This document shows, piece by piece, positions 32,415 to 43,160 of a stretch of DNA of 48,677 nt (positions are counted from its first letter, which is position 1; each line of letters begins with the position of its first letter). The position numbers and the translations under genes were made by a program. Source of the DNA: Candidatus Altimarinota bacterium (lineage in GTDB: Bacteria > Patescibacteriota > Gracilibacteria > CAIRYL01 > GCA-016699755). The notes beneath the pieces are model-generated. The model was not told the DNA's origin, made no database searches, and worked only from the letters and a program-made list of their open reading frames with translations. The stretch spans positions 1-48,677 of the forward strand of contig JAOARU010000020.1 of the NCBI GenBank assembly GCA_025210675.1, given 5' to 3'.

Positions 32415-33626
32415 ATGAAATTCATGATACTGACACTTTATCCTGATATGTTTAATTGCTCTTTTTCAGATAGCATATTAAAGAGGGCGCAGGAAAATGG
32501 CTTAATAGAGATAAGAACTAAAAATATAAGGGACTTCGCAGAAGGAAAAAGACGCAATGTAGATGACACTCCATTTGGAGGAGGTGCAGGCATGCTGATG
32601 AGCCCAAAACCTCTTCATGGAGCTATATCATGGGCAAAAGAACAAAATCCAAACTCAAAAGTAATATACCTAAGCGCTCAAGGTAAAAGATTTGATCAAG
32701 AAAAAGCCTTGAAAATAGCCCGAGAACAAAAAGACCTCATTTTAGTAACTGGACATTTTGAAGGAATAGATGAGCGTATAGTTGATAGTATGGTAGATGA
32801 AGAAATTTCTATTGGGGATTTTGTATTAACCGGAGGAGAGATACCTGCAATGTGTATCATTGATTCTGTATCTAGGCTGCTGCCAAATGTGATCAATGAA
32901 AAAAGTACAGAACAAGAAAGCTATTCGGAAGAGCTTTTTTTTCAAAGAGAGTATCCCCAGTACACCCGCCCTGCTGATTTTATGGGGCAAAAAATACCAG
33001 AAGTATTGCTTTGTGGTGATCATCAAAAAATAGAAGACTGGAGAATGTCTCATATAAAAGGGCTTTCACAGGCTGAAAAAAGAGTGTTTAACTGGAGATT
33101 GAGTAATTTTCCAAAAAAGGGGCGCAAGGTTGAATTGAGGATATTTCACAGAAGCGATATAGACCACTGGCTAAAATACCTAAACGATGAGGAGGTGTGT
33201 AGGTTTTTGACGATTTCTCCACCATTTACCCATGAAATTGAGGAAGAATTTTATCTAAGTTCAATTAAGGATCTAAATATTATACCGCTTTCGATATTGG
33301 ACAAAAAAAACTCTGTGCCAATCGGTACGCTTAGTCTGGAAATCACAAAAACAAACCCGCACTGCGCAAGACTTGGGATCTGTATATTTAATAAGGATTA
33401 TTGGAATAATGGCTATGGTACTGATGCTCTGAAAACTGCTATTGATTTTGTATTTAATGATGCTGATTTAAAAAGAGTTGAATTAATGGTTTTTGAGGAT
33501 AATAAGAAAGCCAAACACGTCTATGAAAAAGTCGGATTCAAGGAGGTCGGACTAGCTAATAAAAAAACTCTAAAAAACGGTAAATTTATTAATACTTATA
33601 TAATGGAATTGATTAAAGATGAATGA
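32415..33626 (+). CDS. trmD: fusion of tRNA (guanine37-N1)-methyltransferase TrmD and a GNAT acetyltransferase
   Basis: 403 residues in one uninterrupted frame. Residues 1 to about 232 are a complete TrmD: GGGAGMLMSPKPL (56-68), YLSAQGKRFDQ, LVTGHFEGIDERI (110-122), the trefoil-knot SIGDFVLTGGE (132-142), YPQYTRPADFMGQKIPEVLLCGDHQKIEDWR (180-210). Residues about 238-403 are a GNAT domain of the RimJ/RimL type, with the acetyl-CoA loop in IFNKDYWNNGYGTDALKTAIDF (325-346) and ENKKAKHVYEKVGF-type ending. TrmD makes m1G37 in the nucleus of the anticodon loop to prevent frameshifting. The acetyl acceptor is unknown. The usual neighbours rimM and rplS are absent. Confidence 0.93.
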   Translation: MKFMILTLYPDMFNCSFSDSILKRAQENGLIEIRTKNIRDFAEGKRRNVDDTPFGGGAGMLMSPKPLHGAISWAKEQNPNSKVIYLSAQGKRFDQEKALKIAREQKDLILVTGHFEGIDERIVDSMVDEEISIGDFVLTGGEIPAMCIIDSVSRLLPNVINEKSTEQESYSEELFFQREYPQYTRPADFMGQKIPEVLLCGDHQKIEDWRMSHIKGLSQAEKRVFNWRLSNFPKKGRKVELRIFHRSDIDHWLKYLNDEEVCRFLTISPPFTHEIEEEFYLSSIKDLNIIPLSILDKKNSVPIGTLSLEITKTNPHCARLGICIFNKDYWNNGYGTDALKTAIDFVFNDADLKRVELMVFEDNKKAKHVYEKVGFKEVGLANKKTLKNGKFINTYIMELIKDE

Positions 33627-33879
33627 AGAATTACTCAAGGAAATAGAGGAATTGCCTCATTATATAAAGGTAAAAGCAGTTCCAAATGCTCCAAAGACAT
33701 ACATCAAAGAAAAAATGGCAGATGGAGCATGGAAAATCTATATCCAAGCTATACCTGACAAAAATAAAGCGAATTTAGAACTTAAAAAATTTTTTAAAAA
33801 AAGCCTAGGATTTGAGATTGAGATAATCTCAGGCGACAAAGATCGCACAAAATTAATTAAAATCTATGAGAAAAATTAA
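33619..33879 (+). CDS. DUF167/UPF0235 (YggU-like) protein
   Basis: 86 residues. YIKVKAVPNAPKTYIKEKMADGAWKIYIQAIPDKNKANLELKKFFKKSLGFEIEIISGDKDRTKLIKI matches the DUF167 family (small alpha/beta protein, function unknown), including the typical conserved A.P..GKAN...i and G..sr.K segments in altered form. It overlaps the trmD fusion by eight bases and the fumarase gene by 14. Confidence 0.88.
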   Translation: MNEELLKEIEELPHYIKVKAVPNAPKTYIKEKMADGAWKIYIQAIPDKNKANLELKKFFKKSLGFEIEIISGDKDRTKLIKIYEKN

Positions 33880-34708
33880 AGCCCAAGATATCCATAATCT
33901 AGCAAAAAAACTAATCAGAGAAGCAAGTTTTATACTGCCAGAGGAAGTAAGAAGTAAGCTTGATGAATTAAATAAAAAAGAGCAAAACACTTTGTCTAAA
34001 AAAGCGCTCTCTGAAATAACTGAAAATTATAAAATCGCAGAACAAGAAAGTTTGCCACTATGTCAGGATACTGGTTGTGCTTGTTTTTTTATTAAAATGG
34101 GGCATCAGGTGGAGCTAGAAGAAGTACTAGAAATCACCCTAAACAAAGCCACATCTGAGGCTTATGCAGAATACTATCTCAGAAAATCAATTTGTGAAAA
34201 ACCTCTCTTTAAAAGGGTTAATACAGGAGACAATACACCCTGCTTCGTGCATATCGAACAAGTAGAGGGTGATCAGTTTGAAATCGTTTTTTTGCCAAAA
34301 GGAGGAGGTGCAGAAAACAAAAGCAGATTCACAATGTTAGCCCCATCAAAAGGCGTTCAGGGGGTAATGGAGTTTATCAGAGAAACGCTTGAGTTGGCTG
34401 GCGGTAGTGCTTGTCCTCCTTTTTTGGTTGGAGTCGGGGTTGGTGGCATGTTTGATACAGTTGGATCACTCGCTAAAAAAGCCATAATCAGAGGAATCGG
34501 CACAGACAATCTGGATAGTGATTTTGCAAAACTAGAACAAGATATAAAAAAAGACCTATCTTCATTAAAAATGGGAGCAATGGGACTAGGGGGCAATGAG
34601 ACCATACTTGATTTAAATATAGAATACTCACCTTGCCATATTGCATCGCTTCCAGTTGCAGTAAATATCCAGTGTCATTCAGCTCGTATTAGCAAAGGAT
34701 CTCTTTAA
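33866..34708 (+). CDS. class I fumarate hydratase, alpha subunit
   Basis: 280 residues of the two-subunit iron-sulfur fumarase/tartrate dehydratase alpha chain. It interconverts fumarate and malate. Three cysteines fit the 4Fe-4S cluster ligands: Cys66 (LPLCQDTG), Cys183 (GGSACPPFLVGVGVGG) and Cys270 (NIQCHSARISKG). PKGGGAENKSRFTMLAPSKG is also typical. The beta subunit, which normally follows, is not downstream; a convergent gene overlaps its end. The beta gene must be elsewhere or missing. Confidence 0.93.
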   Translation: MRKIKAQDIHNLAKKLIREASFILPEEVRSKLDELNKKEQNTLSKKALSEITENYKIAEQESLPLCQDTGCACFFIKMGHQVELEEVLEITLNKATSEAYAEYYLRKSICEKPLFKRVNTGDNTPCFVHIEQVEGDQFEIVFLPKGGGAENKSRFTMLAPSKGVQGVMEFIRETLELAGGSACPPFLVGVGVGGMFDTVGSLAKKAIIRGIGTDNLDSDFAKLEQDIKKDLSSLKMGAMGLGGNETILDLNIEYSPCHIASLPVAVNIQCHSARISKGSL

Positions 34709-37700
34709 GCTGCCATGTAAGGATTGCCGCCGCTTTCTTTAACGTCATCTCTACCTCCAATAGACCAATCCCATTTTCTAAATTTCTGACCTTTGTGGTC
34801 ATCTGCGTACAGCTTTACGCATTTATCTACTGAAGCCTGCAATCTATCAGGATCATGCTCAAATAATCTTTGTGTAAAGGTATGAATAAACTCATAATAC
34901 CAATCAATATTAGCGGGATTACTTCCCTCTGGGATATCATTTATGTCTTTTTTTGTAAGTTTACCATTTTCGTCTATGCTTTCTGGGTCATAAAGAGTAA
35001 ACCAAAAATCATTTTCTAAGATATTTTTTAATTTATCAAAATCTGGCTTTTTTGAAAATAATTCATTAAAAAATTCAGGACAAGCAGCACGTGTAATCTC
35101 CCTTAGATGCTCTGCTGTTTGACCAGTAGATAATCCTGCACCATAACCATCAGCCCTAGGAGGGTAGTTTATATCATCAGCTGAAAATCTAAACAGCTTA
35201 TAGTCTCCTTTTTTGACCTTATTGAATAGGATGCCTTCAAGATTCATGGCGTACCCCATCTGTCTCGCAAACTCTTCCTTTAGATCATCATATGATATGT
35301 CTTCTTTGTGGCGAGCCACACTTGTAAAATGATGCAATATGCCATTTAGAGCATTTGGATAAGCAGTAGCTTGATACTTTGGTGTACCATCTATCTTGCT
35401 AGTAATATTGGATGCCATACTTGTACTTCCTATGGCTGCAATCATCTGCATCCAGTCATGATCCCATTTAGCACTCATCTGACCCGCAGATTTGAATGTG
35501 CGTTCATAGACTGATTTTTCTGTCATCCAGTTTACATGAAACCACTCTATATATTCACTTGGCACACTACCATCAGAGGTTTCGAACATGGCTCCCCATT
35601 TACACCATTCTTCAATTGTTGGTTTTTTCTTGTCTATTAGCTCAAGAGGTGGAACATTATTGGATTGTCCAGCAAAAACAACCGGCCTCTCAGGAGACAA
35701 GATCCCCTCATAAACACCCTGTATTAAGTAATAAAGCATTGTCTCTACGTCCATTTTTCCCGCCTCAATCGCATAATCTAAAAACATCTCATAACGATGA
35801 GGGTCAACTTTTTTGCCTTTTTTGGTGTCTGTAAGCATTTTTTTAACGTGATTTGTAAGATAATTTTGACAATTAATAGCATCACGCTTGTATTCTGATT
35901 TTTTAGAATCAAGATTTGAATTATTTAACCTTTCCCATTCTGAAAAAGTATCACCATCATAAAGAGATGTGATTACTTTATTTAACTTTTGATAAAGCAC
36001 AACTAGGTCATCTCCATCACTCGGACGAAAACAAACCGACGACTGCAGCCTATGAAAAGCACCCCAAAGCCTCTCATCTCTCCAGTTAATACGCCCTATA
36101 TTGGCTAATTGACCAAGGCAAGCTTTTAGTTCATCTTTGTTATTGGTTTTTTCAATTACATCATAGATTTGCCATGCGTCTTTATTGCTAAGTGCATCTT
36201 CATATTTTGAAACCTCTTCTTTTTCTGCGGACTCAGAAAGAAGGTCGTATTCAGAGGCGAGCTGAGCATTAATACCATCAAACACGGCCGAACCAACTGC
36301 ACCTGCACGAGCCTTTGAGTTTCTTTGGTGTTTTCTTTCCATGTACTCCATAAAAGTAGACCAAATAGTCTTCATATCTGCCATAGACACAAAGGTGGTC
36401 TCATTGTATAATTTCATGAAATAATTTTCGCTATTTTCACATTCTTCAGCTATACGAGCCAAAATACCGGAGCAATCATCTGCTAATTTGGTCATATCGC
36501 TATTAATATCTACAAATGTAGATTCGTCAACTTCGCCTAATTTGGCCATATCTTCAAGTTGAGCAACATAATCTTTTATCTTTGCTATAAAAATATCTCT
36601 ATCTGTGACATCTTTTGAAGCAGCAATATTTTCTAGTTTTTTGTTTAAAATTGTCTTTTTATTTTCAAAAATTGACCTTTGCTTGTTATATCTTTCTTCA
36701 GAAAGCGGGTTTTTGTTTTTAATTTCAACCCCTAAAGAGCCTTTTGCAAATTTTTGTTCAGATGAAGCAAAAAAACTATTTTTGTTCAAATGTTCACCCG
36801 CAGATGACCTAAAACTCTCATCAGTCGGAAGAGATCCTTCTAAGATAAGATCCAATTCAGATTGAGAAAAATATTGCTTGATTAATCTAATCATTGCGCC
36901 AACAGGTATAGTAACTGTATCTCCCGCAAGATAATGTGCCAAAATCTCATCAGGAAGGTCTTCTTTTGCATATATTTTTTCAAAAGCCTTTTTTTGACGC
37001 TGAAAGCTTAGGTCGTCTTTAAGTCTTGCATGAACCTCTTTATAAAAAGCCTTTGAGAGTTTTTTGTTACTCAAAAAATCAACAATATGCACTGCCTCAT
37101 GCGAAATAATATCAGAATTGTCCTGAAACGCCTCTTTTACATATAAATGAAGTTTTTTTTGTCCAAGTGTAGAATTTTTGAAATCTACAAAAGCTTTAGC
37201 TTCATGTCCGTATTTTTTTTCAAATTGCTCATTCGGCAAAACACAAAACACATCTGAACCATCAGGATTTTTGAGTCTTTTTATGAATTCAATATCAACA
37301 CTGCCCTTTAAGATAGAGTTTTTGAGGTTAATAAAATCATCTAAACATTTAGCATTTCTGTCTTCCTGGATTTCTTTGATTGAAATAGGTTTTATAGGTT
37401 TTGCAAGAGCTTCATTTTTTGATTTTATTTGATCAAAAAAATCTCTATTCTTGCCAAGTCCCTGCTCAACAGAATCCAGAGCAAGGCTAAGATCAGCCCT
37501 AAGCAATGGATCTGATTCTATAACAGTATCCAGCTCTGAGCTAGGAATCTGAGCAACATTTCTTATCGCATCTTCTGTCTCATTAATGGCTTCATTTGGA
37601 GCATTTCTCTCATTTAAAAGCTTTAATCTATCTTGAAGTGATGTTTTTAGTTCAAATATTTTTGAATTTGCATCATTTGTCTCCTGTTTGAGTTTTTTGA

Positions 37701-39321
37701 ATTTTTCAGATAAGACTTCATTTGACTCAGCAAAAAGCATACTGAGAGCTTCTGACTCATCTTTTTTAGCATCATAAAAAAGTCTCCTTAGTAATTCTGC
37801 CTGCATTCCGCTGGATTTTTTAGAGAAAAAATCTTGTAAAAATTCACTATTAGCAAATATTTCTCTCTCATTTGAATCTAATGTTTTTTCTAAAAATTGC
37901 TCATGTGATGCTAGATTTAATTTATCAAAATTTACTAGCTCATCAACCATTAAGCCGTATTCAGAAGACAGCTCCTCGGATTCATTAAAAAAAGCATCAT
38001 CAAGTTCACTAATGCCATGGGCTAACTCTTTTTTTAGTTCTTTTATGCCAATAGGCTGCCCTTGTTCATCTCGCACAGCTATATGATCCTTGAGTCCAAA
38101 TATCTCTTGAAGCTCTGAAATATCTACATCTTCATTGTGCAATAAAGATCTAGCTCCTGCTTCATGTAGGCTGCTTAGTTCTTTTTTTAATTCTTGTTTT
38201 TTTAGCTGAAATCTTGCTAGTTTTGATTTAAAATCAGCAACTCTATTGTGAATTTTTTTAGCTAATTCATACTCCTCTTCTTGTATCCATTTATTTTGAT
38301 TTAGTTTTTCTGCTATCTCTGATTCAGTTTCTGATTGCCTAATAATATCAAGCTGCTTTGATCTGATCTGTGATTTTTTTAAGTAATTTATAAAAATCTC
38401 TTTATGGTCATGTGAAAACTCCTGCTCAGATAAATATTCAATAAAATTTGAGTCTTTTAAGTTTGCGCTATCTATGAGATCCAAAGTCGCTCTATGTTCA
38501 CCAAAAACAAGTATCAAAACCTTTGTAATAAGATGATTCATATCATCAAGAATCTCTTGTGCTTGCTCAACAGAATCACTCAGGGCTTCTTTGAATTTAC
38601 GCATAGCATCTTGCTGAATCATATCAACAAAAGCTTGCTTGCTTTCATAGGTCTCTAATTGAAGTAGTTTTTTTGCTTCTTTTAAATGCTCGTCCGAAAG
38701 TACCCCAGAAATAGCGGAAATTATCTCGTCGTGTTTTTCTGCTTGAGTTTTGTTGCTTGAATCAATATCGCTAATAATCGCTGAAAGCTCCCTGGAATCA
38801 CGCATTTTGCGTGATGATTCTTCTACAAAGTCTTCATTTAGCCTAAGTCTCACCTCTTCATGTAATTCTTTTACAACTGGAAAAGCTTTTGTTTTGTTTA
38901 AAAAATCAACATCAAGCTCACTCTTTAATTCAAAACAAAAGTTTTTGTTTTTTGCCAGTGTTCTAATATGGTTAATGAATTTCGGAAAAAGAGGACTAGG
39001 AAGCTCAGAAAAGGCATAATCAAGAGGTGTGTTCATCAAAAGCTCTTTGTCATTATCTCCGATCTCTTTCTTCTTGCAAGCTGCAATTAATTCTGATTTT
39101 TCTGATTCGATATAGGCAGAAAAAGCCGCTTTTTCTTGAGGAGAAAGCCTTGTGGAATTTAGGTGTTTTTTGATTTTCTTTTTTTGAGATAAGCTTGGAG
39201 ATTTAGATGATTTCAAAAGATCTCTAAGTTCTTGTATCTCAGATTTACTTGATCTTATAAACTCAGGATTATGAGCTTTGTTAAAGATTAGCCTCTGATG
39301 TAAGAAAAAATCCCCTATCAT
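34705..39321 (-). CDS. giant 1538-residue protein with an internal HEAVH zinc-metalloprotease motif
   Basis: The longest gene here. There is no signal peptide and no membrane helix visible. Residues 1 to about 650 are highly charged, mainly helical and coiled-coil-like. At 741-745 the motif HEAVH occurs in DIISHEAVHIVDFLSNKKL, a HExxH zinc site, with Glu792 (LPDEILAHYL) a candidate third ligand as in gluzincins. Residues about 850-1538 contain further helical regions, a Trp-rich stretch (KWDHDWMQMIAAIGSTSMASN) and end with GGRDDVKESGGNPYMAA. I know no family for the whole protein. It stands alone behind its own promoter and ends convergently with the fumarase gene. A cytoplasmic or non-classically exported protease, possibly for contact with a host, is only inference. 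Confidence 0.8.
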   Translation of the reverse strand: MIGDFFLHQRLIFNKAHNPEFIRSSKSEIQELRDLLKSSKSPSLSQKKKIKKHLNSTRLSPQEKAAFSAYIESEKSELIAACKKKEIGDNDKELLMNTPLDYAFSELPSPLFPKFINHIRTLAKNKNFCFELKSELDVDFLNKTKAFPVVKELHEEVRLRLNEDFVEESSRKMRDSRELSAIISDIDSSNKTQAEKHDEIISAISGVLSDEHLKEAKKLLQLETYESKQAFVDMIQQDAMRKFKEALSDSVEQAQEILDDMNHLITKVLILVFGEHRATLDLIDSANLKDSNFIEYLSEQEFSHDHKEIFINYLKKSQIRSKQLDIIRQSETESEIAEKLNQNKWIQEEEYELAKKIHNRVADFKSKLARFQLKKQELKKELSSLHEAGARSLLHNEDVDISELQEIFGLKDHIAVRDEQGQPIGIKELKKELAHGISELDDAFFNESEELSSEYGLMVDELVNFDKLNLASHEQFLEKTLDSNEREIFANSEFLQDFFSKKSSGMQAELLRRLFYDAKKDESEALSMLFAESNEVLSEKFKKLKQETNDANSKIFELKTSLQDRLKLLNERNAPNEAINETEDAIRNVAQIPSSELDTVIESDPLLRADLSLALDSVEQGLGKNRDFFDQIKSKNEALAKPIKPISIKEIQEDRNAKCLDDFINLKNSILKGSVDIEFIKRLKNPDGSDVFCVLPNEQFEKKYGHEAKAFVDFKNSTLGQKKLHLYVKEAFQDNSDIISHEAVHIVDFLSNKKLSKAFYKEVHARLKDDLSFQRQKKAFEKIYAKEDLPDEILAHYLAGDTVTIPVGAMIRLIKQYFSQSELDLILEGSLPTDESFRSSAGEHLNKNSFFASSEQKFAKGSLGVEIKNKNPLSEERYNKQRSIFENKKTILNKKLENIAASKDVTDRDIFIAKIKDYVAQLEDMAKLGEVDESTFVDINSDMTKLADDCSGILARIAEECENSENYFMKLYNETTFVSMADMKTIWSTFMEYMERKHQRNSKARAGAVGSAVFDGINAQLASEYDLLSESAEKEEVSKYEDALSNKDAWQIYDVIEKTNNKDELKACLGQLANIGRINWRDERLWGAFHRLQSSVCFRPSDGDDLVVLYQKLNKVITSLYDGDTFSEWERLNNSNLDSKKSEYKRDAINCQNYLTNHVKKMLTDTKKGKKVDPHRYEMFLDYAIEAGKMDVETMLYYLIQGVYEGILSPERPVVFAGQSNNVPPLELIDKKKPTIEEWCKWGAMFETSDGSVPSEYIEWFHVNWMTEKSVYERTFKSAGQMSAKWDHDWMQMIAAIGSTSMASNITSKIDGTPKYQATAYPNALNGILHHFTSVARHKEDISYDDLKEEFARQMGYAMNLEGILFNKVKKGDYKLFRFSADDINYPPRADGYGAGLSTGQTAEHLREITRAACPEFFNELFSKKPDFDKLKNILENDFWFTLYDPESIDENGKLTKKDINDIPEGSNPANIDWYYEFIHTFTQRLFEHDPDRLQASVDKCVKLYADDHKGQKFRKWDWSIGGRDDVKESGGNPYMAA

Positions 39322-39338
39322 ATGATAAAAATCATATT

Positions 39339-39367
39339 ATTTTATCATAAAATAGAGAAAAAAGCAA
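39339..39367 (-). promoter_or_regulatory. promoter of the giant protein gene
   Basis: On the minus strand TTGCTT (39367-39362), 17 bases, TAAAAT (39344-39339) preceded by TGA. The ATG is 17 bases downstream. An ATCATATGAT palindrome (39317-39326) covers the start codon, with a further ATGAT...ATCAT repeat beside it, possible regulatory features. Confidence 0.5.
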
Positions 39368-39475
39368 AAACAACTAGGCTATCTTTTTTGAACTTGACTT
39401 GATGTCAATTAAATAAGCCTGAGCTGCAAATGAAAATTGTTCAGGGGCATCTTTTTTATTGGTAGTTTTTTAATA

Positions 39476-39508
39476 TACAAAAAAAACGAGTGTAAATAAT
39501 ACTCTCGT
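39476..39508 (-). terminator. terminator of the 23S-5S rRNA operon
   Basis: On the minus strand ACGAGAGT (39508-39501) pairs with ACACTCGT (39493-39486), with one A-A mismatch, and is followed by a long T run. It lies 48 bases after the 5S gene. Confidence 0.75.
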
Positions 39509-39555
39509 TTTATTTAAAAATCAATCATTTTAGCTATAACCGATTGAATGCAATA

Positions 39556-39673
39556 TTCTTGGCATCGACCTACTCTCGCACTGCTGAACAGCACTACCAT
39601 TGGCGCTGAAAGGCTTAACTACTGTGTTCGAAATGGGAACAGGTGTACCCCTTTCGCTACAGACACCAAGAAT
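39556..39673 (-). rRNA. rrf: 5S ribosomal RNA
   Basis: About 118 bases on the minus strand. The core GGGTACACCTGTTCCCATTT, CGAACACAGTAGTTAAGCCT and the end GCGAGAGTAGGTCGATGCC are typical 5S sequences, and the first and last bases pair (ATTCTTGG with CCAAGAAT). The pairing continues beyond the mature ends to 39551-39562 and 39666-39677, giving a 12-bp processing stem. Confidence 0.95.
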
Positions 39674-39703
39674 ATTGAACTCAATCAGTATAGTAATTTC
39701 CGT

Positions 39704-39724
39704 AGAATACACGTCAAACAAGGT
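39704..39724 (-). other. 23S processing stem, 3' arm
   Basis: Twenty-one bases complementary, with three G-U pairs, to the 5' arm at 42776-42796. Together they close a long stem around the 23S rRNA, the expected substrate for RNase III-type processing. Confidence 0.75.
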
Positions 39725-39762
39725 GTATAAACGTATTGCATAAACACAAAGGTTTATAACAA

Positions 39763-42774
<3,012 letters not shown>

Positions 42775-42775
42775 A

Positions 42776-42796
42776 ACCTTGCTTGACATGCATTCT
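42776..42796 (-). other. 23S processing stem, 5' arm
   Basis: Pairs with 39704-39724 as described there. It lies directly before the mature 23S 5' end and shows that 23S is excised from its own precursor without a 16S partner. Confidence 0.75.
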
Positions 42797-42972
42797 TCAG
42801 AAATTGCTATATCTGATTGATAATTTATTTCAATTTAAATTTAAATTTAGTTTATTTTAGATGTCGTTTCTAAATTTAATATCCTGTGATTTCAAGGGAC
42901 AGTAGTGAATTTTATCCACCCCGTAAATAATAAGGTTTTACAATCTACTGGGTGGAAAAAATGATCTCTTCA

Positions 42973-42983
42973 TGTAAAGAGCA
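42973..42983 (-). promoter_or_regulatory. boxA antitermination element in the rRNA leader
   Basis: TGCTCTTTACA on the minus strand matches the rRNA boxA consensus TGCTCTTTAACA except for one missing A. It lies just after the predicted transcription start. A CTCTT/AAGAG hairpin overlaps it. NusB/S10-dependent antitermination of the 23S-5S transcript is expected. The rest of 42797-43160 holds a leader with CCACCC/GGGTGG and GTAAA/TTTAC stems and no gene. Confidence 0.7.
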
Positions 42984-42988
42984 GAAAC

Positions 42989-43016
42989 ATTTTATACGTC
43001 TGAGGGAAAAAGTCAA
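42989..43016 (-). promoter_or_regulatory. promoter of the 23S-5S operon
   Basis: On the minus strand TTGACT (43016-43011), 16 bases, TAAAAT (42994-42989). It lies about 215 bases before the 23S gene, ahead of boxA. Confidence 0.7.
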
Positions 43017-43160
43017 CACTTTTTTTATACTTTTTTTAAGTTTTTGATATCGGCGTTATTATTAAGCCACAAAAATCTTTTTGTTAGGTATAAAGGCTAT
43101 TTTCTCTCAGAAATTAAAAGAACTTAGTGCAGTATATTAATTTTTAAGAATAATGCAAGT

